Positions 54,410-61,761 of a stretch of DNA of 64,000 nt are shown here, in pieces. Position numbers and translations under genes: made by a program. The stretch lies in contig NZ_JAMZEB010000002.1 of NCBI RefSeq assembly GCF_024172165.1, positions 9,026,501-9,090,500 on the forward strand, read 5' to 3'. This DNA comes from Nonomuraea thailandensis. Its GTDB lineage: Bacteria; Actinomycetota; Actinomycetes; Streptosporangiales; Streptosporangiaceae. Every line of letters starts with the position of its first letter. Position 1 is the stretch's first letter. The notes beneath the pieces were generated by a model that saw nothing but the letters and a program-made list of their open reading frames with translations, searched no databases and was not told the origin of the DNA.

Positions 54410-55957
54410 TCACTCCCACTCGATGGTGCCCGGCGGCTTGCTGGTGACGTCGAGCACCACCCGGTTGATCTCGCGCACCTCGTTGGTGATCCGCGTAGAG
54501 ATGCGCGACAGCACGTCGTAGGGCACCCGCGACCAGTCGGCCGTCATCGCGTCCTCGGACGTCACCGGCCGCAGCACCACCGGATGCCCGTAGGTGCGCC
54601 CGTCGCCCTGCACGCCCACCGACCGGACGTCGGCCAGCAGCACCACCGGGCACTGCCAGATCTGCCGGTCGAGGCCGGCCCTGGACAGCTCTTCACGGGC
54701 GATGGCGTCGGCCTCGCGCAGGATGGCCAGCCGGTCGCGCGTCACCTCGCCGACGATGCGGATGCCGAGGCCGGGGCCGGGGAACGGCTGGCGCCAGACC
54801 ATGGCGGCCGGCAGGCCGAGCTCCTCGCCGGCCCGGCGCACCTCGTCCTTGAACAGCGCCCGCAGCGGCTCCACCAGCTTGAACTGGAGGTCTTCCGGCA
54901 GGCCGCCGACATTGTGATGCGACTTGATGTTGGCGGTGCCGGTGCCGCCGCCCGACTCGACCACGTCGGGGTAGAGCGTGCCCTGGACCAGGAACTCCAC
55001 CGGGCCGTCGGCCATGATGGCGCGCTGCTCGTCCTCGAAGACGCGGATGAACTCGCGACCGATGATCTTGCGCTTCTCCTCCGGGTCCGTGACGCCCTCC
55101 AGGGCCTTCAGGAACCGCTCGGAGGCGTCGACCACGCGCAGCTTGACGCCCGTGACGGCCACGAAGTCGCGCTCGACCTGCTCGGCCTCGCCCTTGCGCA
55201 GCAGGCCGTGATCGACGAACACGCAGGTCAGGCGCTCACCGATGGCACGCTGCACGATCGCGGCGGCCACCGCGGAGTCGACGCCGCCCGACAGCGCGCA
55301 GATGGCCCGGCCGTCGCCCACCTGGCGGCGCACGGCCTCGACGGAGTCCTCGACGATGTTGAGCATGGTCCACGACGGGCGGCAGCCGGCCGCCTCCAGG
55401 AAGTGCCTGAGCACGGCCTGGCCGTGCTCGGAGTGCAGCACCTCGGGGTGGAACTGCACGCCGTAGAGCCCGCGCTCGACGTTCTCGAACGCGGCGACCG
55501 GCGTCTCGCTGGTCGAGGCGGTCACCGCGAAGCCCTGGGGCGCGGCCGCCACGCTGTCGCCGTGGGACATCCACACGGTCTGGCTGGCGGGCAGGCCGGC
55601 GAAGATGACGCCCTCGTCGAGCACCTCCAGCGCGGTGCCGCCGTACTCGGCGACGCCCGTGCGGGCCACCTCGCCGCCCAGCGCCTGGGCCATGGCCTGG
55701 AAGCCGTAGCAGATGCCGAACGTGGGCACGCCCGTGGTGAACAACCCGTGCGGCACCGGCGGGGCACCCTCGGCGTAGACCGAGGAGGGGCCGCCGGACA
55801 GGATGATCGCCTTCGGGTTCTTCGCCATCATCTCCTCGACCGGCATGGTCGAGGGCACGATCTCGGAGTAGACGTGGCACTCGCGCACCCGCCTGGCGAT
55901 GAGCTGCGCGTACTGTGCGCCGAAGTCGACCACCAGCACTGTGTCGAATTCAGACAC
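54410..55957 (-). CDS. guaA: GMP synthase (glutamine-hydrolysing)
   Basis: 515 residues, standard length. The N-terminal class I glutamine amidotransferase has Cys83 (PTFGICYGFQAMAQ), and His/Glu in VQFHPEVLHSEHGQ. The ATP pyrophosphatase domain has the PP-loop CALSGGVDSAVAAAIV, and the C-terminal dimerisation domain ends in TSKPPGTIEWE. It converts XMP to GMP. GTG 55957 starts MSEFDTVLVVDFGAQYAQL. It is convergent with the SnoaL-like gene and diverges from the membrane protein at 56054. Confidence 0.98.
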   Translation of the reverse strand: MSEFDTVLVVDFGAQYAQLIARRVRECHVYSEIVPSTMPVEEMMAKNPKAIILSGGPSSVYAEGAPPVPHGLFTTGVPTFGICYGFQAMAQALGGEVARTGVAEYGGTALEVLDEGVIFAGLPASQTVWMSHGDSVAAAPQGFAVTASTSETPVAAFENVERGLYGVQFHPEVLHSEHGQAVLRHFLEAAGCRPSWTMLNIVEDSVEAVRRQVGDGRAICALSGGVDSAVAAAIVQRAIGERLTCVFVDHGLLRKGEAEQVERDFVAVTGVKLRVVDASERFLKALEGVTDPEEKRKIIGREFIRVFEDEQRAIMADGPVEFLVQGTLYPDVVESGGGTGTANIKSHHNVGGLPEDLQFKLVEPLRALFKDEVRRAGEELGLPAAMVWRQPFPGPGLGIRIVGEVTRDRLAILREADAIAREELSRAGLDRQIWQCPVVLLADVRSVGVQGDGRTYGHPVVLRPVTSEDAMTADWSRVPYDVLSRISTRITNEVREINRVVLDVTSKPPGTIEWE

Positions 55958-56053
55958 CGTGAGAACCCCCCAAAGGCGAATGCGGTGACCTCAGTGTATC
56001 CGCCTTGGCTCTTACACCTGGCCTGGCTCCGGCCGACGTGCTAACACAGAACA

Positions 56054-56959
56054 ATGGATCTTGTCTGGCCGGTGGTGGCGTGGGCCCTGTGGGTCGCCAT
56101 GCTCGTCACCGCCTTCAAGGTGTCCAACCGGCACGACCCCGGGCAGGGCGCCGACGCGCCCCCGCCCGCCCCCGTGGCCGACCTCTTACGCGGCATGCGG
56201 GCCCAGGAGGTGTTCCACACGGCGCTGTTCGAGCTGGCCGGGCGCGGCCGGCTGACGGTCGAGGGCGATCACCTGTCCCTGGGGGCCCCGCTGGAGGAGC
56301 CGCTGCCGGCGTACGAGCGATGGGTCATGGAACGGGTGCGCGCCCGCATGGGCGGCGCCTCCGAGGCCGCGGTGATCGACCTCATGCCGGCGGCGGCCGA
56401 GCTCGACCGCGCGTTCGTCCCCCTCGTCCGCCGGCACGCCATCGAGCTGGGGCTGGCGCGGCGGCGCTGGCCGAGCCTGCTCGTGCCGGTGGTGCTCGCG
56501 GCCGCGCTCGTCGTCCCCTGGTACGCCACGGTCGCGGCGGCAGGAGTGTCCTGGCCCGGGATCATCGCCTCGGCGGTGTCGTTCGTGGCGGGGATCGGGC
56601 TGCTCATGGGCGGCCGCGGTTTCGTGCCGACCGTGCGCGGCCGCGAGGTCGCCGAGGCGGGCCCGGCGGGCCCCGAGCAGGAGTGGATCTTCACGGGCAG
56701 CGGCTGGCACAGCGGCGAGATCGAGCCCGCCAGGCCGCTCCCGGGGCGGCAGGAGGTCACCGGGCACGTCGTCAAGCGGTGGGCCGAGGCCGATCGCCAC
56801 TACATCGCCCTGCACGACGGCAGCTCGGCCAAGGCCATCGCGTTCGAGGTCGAGCCGGGGCTCTATCACGACGTGCTGCCGGGCGACTCCGTACGGGTGC
56901 TGGTCAGGCCGCGCAGCGGCACCGTCGTGCGGGTGCTGGCCCACGACCGTCACTGGTAG
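56054..56959 (+). CDS. Uncharacterised membrane protein with central membrane helices
   Basis: 301 residues. A short N-terminal helix (VWPVVAWALWVAMLVTAFKV), a soluble region with a helix-rich RAQEVFHTALFELAGRGRLT that resembles the winged-helix part of DUF2207/TIGR04222-type proteins, two central helices (about 135-195), then a C-terminal beta-rich domain (TGHVVKRWAEADRHYIALHD, EPGLYHDVLPGDSVRVLVRP). ATG 56054 is only a few bases from the -10-like TAACAC, so leaderless translation is possible. The 3' end overlaps the convergent SDR gene by 10 bases. Confidence 0.7.
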   Translation: MDLVWPVVAWALWVAMLVTAFKVSNRHDPGQGADAPPPAPVADLLRGMRAQEVFHTALFELAGRGRLTVEGDHLSLGAPLEEPLPAYERWVMERVRARMGGASEAAVIDLMPAAAELDRAFVPLVRRHAIELGLARRRWPSLLVPVVLAAALVVPWYATVAAAGVSWPGIIASAVSFVAGIGLLMGGRGFVPTVRGREVAEAGPAGPEQEWIFTGSGWHSGEIEPARPLPGRQEVTGHVVKRWAEADRHYIALHDGSSAKAIAFEVEPGLYHDVLPGDSVRVLVRPRSGTVVRVLAHDRHW

Positions 56960-57777
56960 CCGGGCAGGCTCCCGGTGAGCAGGGTCTCGGTCTGCTCGCG
57001 CAGCCTCTCGGCGTACCTGGGGTCGGTCAGCAGGAGGAACCGCTCCTCGCGGATGCCCGTCACCACCAGGCCGGCCACCTCGGACGGCTCCATGCCCCGC
57101 TCGGCCGCCCTGCTGACCCACTCCCGCGACTCCACCTCGTCCGCCGTCGGGGTGGTGGCCAGGCCGGCCGGGCGGGTCCGGTCGGAGTCGCCGATGCGGG
57201 TCCTGACCGCCCCCGGGCACAGCGCGCTCACGCGCAGCTTGGAACCGGTGGCGGTCAGGTCCTGGGCCAGCGACAGGGAGGCGGCCAGCGCGGCGTACTT
57301 GGTCACCGAGTAGCCACCCGACCCCGGCGAGGCGAACAGGCCGGCGACGGAGACGGTGTTGACGATGTGCCCCTCGGTGTCCTGCTCGATCATGCGCGGC
57401 ACGAACTCGTGCACGCCGTGCAGCACGCCCCACAGGTTCACGCCGAGCAGCCAGGAGAAGTCCTCCTCGTCGCGGGTCCACATGTGGCCGCCCTGGAAGA
57501 CGCCGGCGTTGTTGCAGAGCACGTGGACGGCCCCGAGCTCCCCGAAGCAGCGGTTGGCCAGGTGACGCACGGCCCAGGCGTCGGACACGTCGGTGATCTG
57601 CGTGAGCACCTCGACGTCACCGGCCAGCGCGGCCGTCTCGGCGAGCCCGCCGTGGTCGACGTCGGCGAGCATCAGCGTCATCCCCTCGGCCGCGAACCGG
57701 AGGGCCAGCGCCCGCCCGATGCCGCTCGCCGCACCTGTCACCACCGCGACCTTGCCGGAGAGCTCGCGCACGGACAA
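56950..57777 (-). CDS. Short-chain dehydrogenase/reductase
   Basis: 275 residues. Cofactor loop TGAASGIG (14-21), Asp of DVDHGG for NAD preference, NNAGV, catalytic Ser in NTVSVAG, YSVTKYA with Tyr/Lys, then LCPGAVRTRI. Classical SDR of unknown substrate. The C-terminal part (ERFLLLTDPRYAERLREQTE) is typical of a large actinobacterial SDR subgroup. Overlaps the convergent membrane-protein gene by 10 bases, and is 53 bases downstream of the DUF885 gene on the same strand. Confidence 0.9.
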   Translation of the reverse strand: MSVRELSGKVAVVTGAASGIGRALALRFAAEGMTLMLADVDHGGLAETAALAGDVEVLTQITDVSDAWAVRHLANRCFGELGAVHVLCNNAGVFQGGHMWTRDEEDFSWLLGVNLWGVLHGVHEFVPRMIEQDTEGHIVNTVSVAGLFASPGSGGYSVTKYAALAASLSLAQDLTATGSKLRVSALCPGAVRTRIGDSDRTRPAGLATTPTADEVESREWVSRAAERGMEPSEVAGLVVTGIREERFLLLTDPRYAERLREQTETLLTGSLPGYQ

Positions 57778-57830
57778 ACCTCCCTAGCGAACCGACGCTA
57801 CAGACGTTCCCCCGATCGGCCAGGCGGACG

Positions 57831-59345
57831 CTACCCGATCTCGCCCGCGCCTCGGAGGGCGGCGCCGATCAGGCCCAGGGGCGGCGCGCCGAGGTCGAGC
57901 AGCTGCTTGTGGAAGCGCTGCACGGTGTAGCCGGCGCCCCACTCGGCGCGGGCGCGCTCGCGCAGGTCCATGATGAGCAGCTTGCCCCAGGTGTAGCGGC
58001 CGTACGTCGGGTCGAACGAGGCCCGCCGCGCCTCCGACAGCGCCGCGGGGCCCGCCAGGTGCGTGTCGGACTCGAACCGCCTGGCGCCCTCCTCGACCGT
58101 CAACTGGCCGGTGTGCACGCCGATCGCGCAGGCCAGCCGGGTGACGCGGATCAGCGCCTCCACCCACACGCCGATCTCGAAGCGCGGGTCGTCCGACTCG
58201 AAGCCCTCCTCGACGCACAGTTCCTCGGCGTAGTGGGCCCAGCCCTCGATGAACGCCACCGACTGCAGCACCCTGCGCACCTCGGACGGCGCCCGCCGCA
58301 GCGCCCTGGCGTGCGAGAAGTGCCCGGGAGCGACCTCGTGCACGTTGATCGCGGGCAGCGTCGTGGCGCTGAAGACCTCCAGCCACTCCTCCTGGTCCTG
58401 TCGCGGCCAGGAGGTGTCGGGCGGGGTGATGTGGTACCACGACGGGCCCTCGGGCTCGCCCGGCGAGTTCCACGCCATCATGGCCATCGCCCAGCGGCGC
58501 GACTCGGGCGCCAGGCCCACCAGGCACTCGCCGTCGTGGTAGGGCACGAGGTCCTTCTCGCGGGTGAACGCGATGGCCTTCTCGGTGCCGATCCGCGCGG
58601 CCTCGATCACGCCCTCGGGGTCGGGGTGGTCCTTGACCAGCTCGCGTACGACGTCGAGCGGCGCCCGGTCCCGCTCCCCCAGCTTGGCGCAGGACTCGGC
58701 GAGCAGCGCCATCAGCCGGTCGCGCTCGGCGTCGGCCCGCTCGGCCAGCTTCCCGAGGTCGACCGGCAGGCCCTCGGCGGTGCCCATCAGCTTGGCCAGT
58801 GCCTCGGCGCCGAGCGAGGCGTCCGGGTCGCCCTCGGCCGCGGCCCGCTCCAGGTGGGCGACGAGCCTGGCGTGCGCCTTGAGCGCGGCCTCGTCCGTGA
58901 TGCCGGCGGCCAGCCCCTTCGCGGCCCCGAGCAGGGACGTGGCGACGGGCGCCGCCACCTGGTCCAGCGCGGCCACGGCCTGGTCCACGGCCTCGGGCCA
59001 GCGCGCCAGGTGGGCGGCCCTGGCCGCGGCGCGCTCCTCCTCGGGGCCGTAGTCGCGGTCGTAGCAGGCCAGGTCGAGGTTGGAGAGGTGGAACAGCGGG
59101 TTCTTGCGGTGCAGCTCCAGGTCGCCGAGCTGGTCACGCAGGCTCTCCTCGAACACCTGTAGGTGCCTGGCGTCGTGTGCGTCCTCCGGCGCGGGCCCCT
59201 GGCCGAGTCGTGCCAGCCCGGCCCGTACGCCGTCAGGCGACAGGTCCTGGATCTGACCGTCGTACTCGTGCCTGCCGCCGCCCTCGCGCGCCTCGGCCAC
59301 CATCAGGTCCGTGATGGCTCGCAGCCTGGCGTCAAGTTCTGTCAT
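57831..59345 (-). CDS. DUF885-family putative metallopeptidase
   Basis: 504 residues. The zinc-site motif HEVAPGHFSH (His336, His342) and the GWAHYAEELCVEEGF stretch match DUF885 (M32-like gluzincin fold). VQRFHKQLLDLGAPPLGLIG is the usual C-terminus. Members are predicted peptidases, some called lipoproteins elsewhere; here no signal peptide is seen, so it is cytoplasmic. ATG 59345 begins MTELDARLRAITDLMVAEAR. It diverges from the acetyltransferase-like gene. Confidence 0.9.
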   Translation of the reverse strand: MTELDARLRAITDLMVAEAREGGGRHEYDGQIQDLSPDGVRAGLARLGQGPAPEDAHDARHLQVFEESLRDQLGDLELHRKNPLFHLSNLDLACYDRDYGPEEERAAARAAHLARWPEAVDQAVAALDQVAAPVATSLLGAAKGLAAGITDEAALKAHARLVAHLERAAAEGDPDASLGAEALAKLMGTAEGLPVDLGKLAERADAERDRLMALLAESCAKLGERDRAPLDVVRELVKDHPDPEGVIEAARIGTEKAIAFTREKDLVPYHDGECLVGLAPESRRWAMAMMAWNSPGEPEGPSWYHITPPDTSWPRQDQEEWLEVFSATTLPAINVHEVAPGHFSHARALRRAPSEVRRVLQSVAFIEGWAHYAEELCVEEGFESDDPRFEIGVWVEALIRVTRLACAIGVHTGQLTVEEGARRFESDTHLAGPAALSEARRASFDPTYGRYTWGKLLIMDLRERARAEWGAGYTVQRFHKQLLDLGAPPLGLIGAALRGAGEIG

Positions 59346-59369
59346 GCCGCCGACGCTAGCGCACCGCCT

Positions 59370-59398
59370 TTGGGATCTTAAGTACCCATAAATATAGG
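59370..59398 (+). promoter_or_regulatory. Promoter of the acetyltransferase-like gene
   Basis: TTGGGA (59370-59375) and TATAGG (59393-59398) have a 17-base spacer, in a short AT-rich island between the divergent DUF885 gene and the acetyltransferase-like gene. Same architecture as the vapBC promoter. Confidence 0.65.
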
Positions 59399-59434
59399 CG
59401 CGGAGTGGAGGGATCGCCGGGCAGGATGTCCGCC

Positions 59435-60175
59435 ATGGCCATCCGTATCACCACGCTCGCCGAACGCCCGGAATTCGCCGCGACGCTCTGGGACATGGAC
59501 CACACGTGGCAGCGGTTCATGCTGGAGGACCCGGTCGCGGACCAGTACTACGCGCTGGTCAAGACCGCCTACCCGGACCACGTGCTGGTGGCCGACGACG
59601 ACGCGGAGCCCGGGCGGCTGGTGGCGCGGGGCTACATGACGCCGTTCGTGTCGAACGGGGGCGAGCTGCCCGACAACGGCTGGGACGGGGTGATCCAGTC
59701 CGGCTGGCTGGCCAGGGCGGCCGGCCGGCCGACGGACGCCGTCTCCGCCCTGGAGATCACCGTCCGCCGCGACCTGCTGCGCAACGGCCTGTCCGCGACG
59801 ATGCTGGCCGCGCTGCGCGGCCAGGCCGCCCGGCTCGGCCATCGCGAGCTCGTCGCCCCGGTGCGCCCCAACCTCAAGCACCTCGAACCGCACACCCCCA
59901 TGAGCGAGTACGCCTTCAGGACGCGCGCCGACGGTCTGCCCCACGACGCCTGGCTCCGGGTGCACGTGCGGGCGGGCGGCGAGATCGTCAAGGTGGCGCC
60001 CCGGTCGATGGTGGTCGCGGGCACGCTGGCGGAGTGGCGCGACTGGACCGGCCTGCCCTTCGACCGCTCAGGGCCGGTGGAGGTGCCGGGCGCGCTCAGC
60101 CCGGTGCACTGCGACGTGCGCCAGGACCACGCCGTCTACGTGGAGCCGAACGTCTGGGTCAGGCACCCCGTCTGA
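59435..60175 (+). CDS. GNAT-like acyltransferase family protein
   Basis: 246 residues from ATG 59435 with AGGA 7 bases upstream; ATG 59426 is another option. An N-terminal region (ITTLAERPEFAATLWDMDHT) and a GNAT-like core (VLVADDDAEPGRLVARGYMT, VSALEITVRRDLLRNGLSAT, LAALRGQAARLGHRELVAPV) suggest an acetyl-CoA fold without a strong signature. The last 60 residues (DWTGLPFDRSGPVEVPGALS, VHCDVRQDHAVYVEPNVWVR) are a family-specific extension seen in uncharacterised actinobacterial proteins. The substrate is unknown. Confidence 0.75.
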   Translation: MAIRITTLAERPEFAATLWDMDHTWQRFMLEDPVADQYYALVKTAYPDHVLVADDDAEPGRLVARGYMTPFVSNGGELPDNGWDGVIQSGWLARAAGRPTDAVSALEITVRRDLLRNGLSATMLAALRGQAARLGHRELVAPVRPNLKHLEPHTPMSEYAFRTRADGLPHDAWLRVHVRAGGEIVKVAPRSMVVAGTLAEWRDWTGLPFDRSGPVEVPGALSPVHCDVRQDHAVYVEPNVWVRHPV

Positions 60176-60182
60176 CCGCCCC

Positions 60183-61688
60183 CTACTTCAGCCGCGCCCG
60201 CCGCATCACCTTCAGCGCCGTCGCCAGCACCCCCGCCCACCTCTCGTACGACATCCCGGCCGGCGGCTCGAACCCCAGCCACCCCGCCTGCGAGGCCACC
60301 GCCTTGGCCTCGGTGTAGCGCAGCAGCCCCTCGATCCCGTGCCGGCGGCCCAGCCCGGACGCCTTCATGCCGCCCATGGGCACGTCGTAGGACGCGTACG
60401 CCGAGGCGTACCCCTCGTTGATGTTGACCGTCCCGGCGCGCACCCTGGCGGCCAGGCGGCGGGCGCGGGGCGGGCTGGAGGTCCAGATGGAGGCGTTGAG
60501 GCCGTAGACGGTGTCGTTGGCCAGCTCGACCGCCTCGTCCTCGGTGGCGAAGGGGTAGAGCGCCACCACGGGCCCGAACGTCTCGTTGCGGCACAGCTCC
60601 ATGTCCTCGCCGACCCCGGTGAGCACGGTCGGCTCGTAGAACAGCGGGCCGAGGTCGGGCCTGGCCCTGCCGCCGGTCAGCACCTTCGCGCCCTTGGCGA
60701 CGGCGTCGTCCACGTGCGCGGTGACGGTGTCGAGCTGGCGGCGGGAGGTGAGCGAGCCCATCTGCACCGACCAGTCGTGCCCGGCGCCCAGCTTGAGCGC
60801 CCGGGCCGCGCGGGCGAAGCGGTCGGCGAAGGCGTCGAAGACGGACGCGTGCACGTACAGGCGCTCGATCGACAGGCAGAGCTGGCCCGCGTTGGTGAAG
60901 CAGGCCCGGATGGCGCCCTGCACGGCCACGTCGAGGTCGGCGTCGTCGAGCACGATCATCGGGTTCTTGCCGCCGAGCTCCAGCGAGCAGCCGATGAGCC
61001 GCTTGGCGGCCTCCTCGGCGACCTTCCTGCCGCCGCGCGTGGAGCCGGTGAAGACGACGTAGTCGGCGTGGTCGAGCAGCGCGTCGCCGATGCCGGCCGG
61101 CTCGCCGAGCACGACCTGCCAGATCTCGCGGGGCATGCCCAGCTCGGCCAGCAGGTCGATGGTCCACAGCGTGGACAGGGCGGTCTGGGTGTCGGGCTTG
61201 TGCACGATCGTGTTGCCGGCCAGCAGCGCGGGCACCGCGTCGGTGACGCCCAGCGCGAGCGGGTAGTTCCACGGGCTGATCAGGGCCACCACGCCCTTGG
61301 GCCGGCGCAGCTCCGTCACGCGGGTGGCGCCGGGCAGGATGCCCTTGCGCGCCCGCGGGGCGAGCAGGCGCGGCGCGCGGCGGGCGTAGTAGAGGCTGCA
61401 GCCCGCGACGTCGAGCACCTCCTCGAAGGCGTGCTTGCGGGCCTTGCCCGTCTCGTTCTGGACGATGTCGAGGATCTCGTCCCTGCGATCGAGGATGGCG
61501 TCGTGCAGGAGGAGGAAGGGCCTGGCCCTTTCCGCGGGCGATCTGCCCGCCCAGGCCTCCTGGGCCGCCCTGGCCCTGCCGTACGCCGCCCGGACGTCCT
61601 CGGCGTCGGAAATGGGCAGCTCAGCGAGGGTTTCTCCGGTGAACGGAGCGATGACGGACTGTGTCCTACCACTGGACGTGACCTGCAT
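60183..61688 (-). CDS. Succinate-semialdehyde-type aldehyde dehydrogenase
   Basis: 501 residues from ATG 61688. It begins at the usual site for GabD2-like NADP enzymes (MQVTSSGRTQSVIAPFTGET). Motifs: ISPWNYPLALGVTDAVPALL, catalytic Glu in LELGGKNP, nucleophile Cys271 in NAGQLCLS, and NETFGPVVALYPF. The final KAVASQAGWLGFEPPAGMSY tail is typical of the succinate-semialdehyde dehydrogenase group. The gene stays open upstream into non-coding sequence. It is convergent with the acyltransferase gene by 7 bases and diverges from the Ser/Thr kinase gene. Confidence 0.92.
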   Translation of the reverse strand: MQVTSSGRTQSVIAPFTGETLAELPISDAEDVRAAYGRARAAQEAWAGRSPAERARPFLLLHDAILDRRDEILDIVQNETGKARKHAFEEVLDVAGCSLYYARRAPRLLAPRARKGILPGATRVTELRRPKGVVALISPWNYPLALGVTDAVPALLAGNTIVHKPDTQTALSTLWTIDLLAELGMPREIWQVVLGEPAGIGDALLDHADYVVFTGSTRGGRKVAEEAAKRLIGCSLELGGKNPMIVLDDADLDVAVQGAIRACFTNAGQLCLSIERLYVHASVFDAFADRFARAARALKLGAGHDWSVQMGSLTSRRQLDTVTAHVDDAVAKGAKVLTGGRARPDLGPLFYEPTVLTGVGEDMELCRNETFGPVVALYPFATEDEAVELANDTVYGLNASIWTSSPPRARRLAARVRAGTVNINEGYASAYASYDVPMGGMKASGLGRRHGIEGLLRYTEAKAVASQAGWLGFEPPAGMSYERWAGVLATALKVMRRARLK

Positions 61689-61761
61689 CTCAGAAGCATA
61701 TTCCGCGGTGCTACCGGCGGGTAGTTTTTGCGGATCCGCGGCATAGGGCCAGAATCCCCTC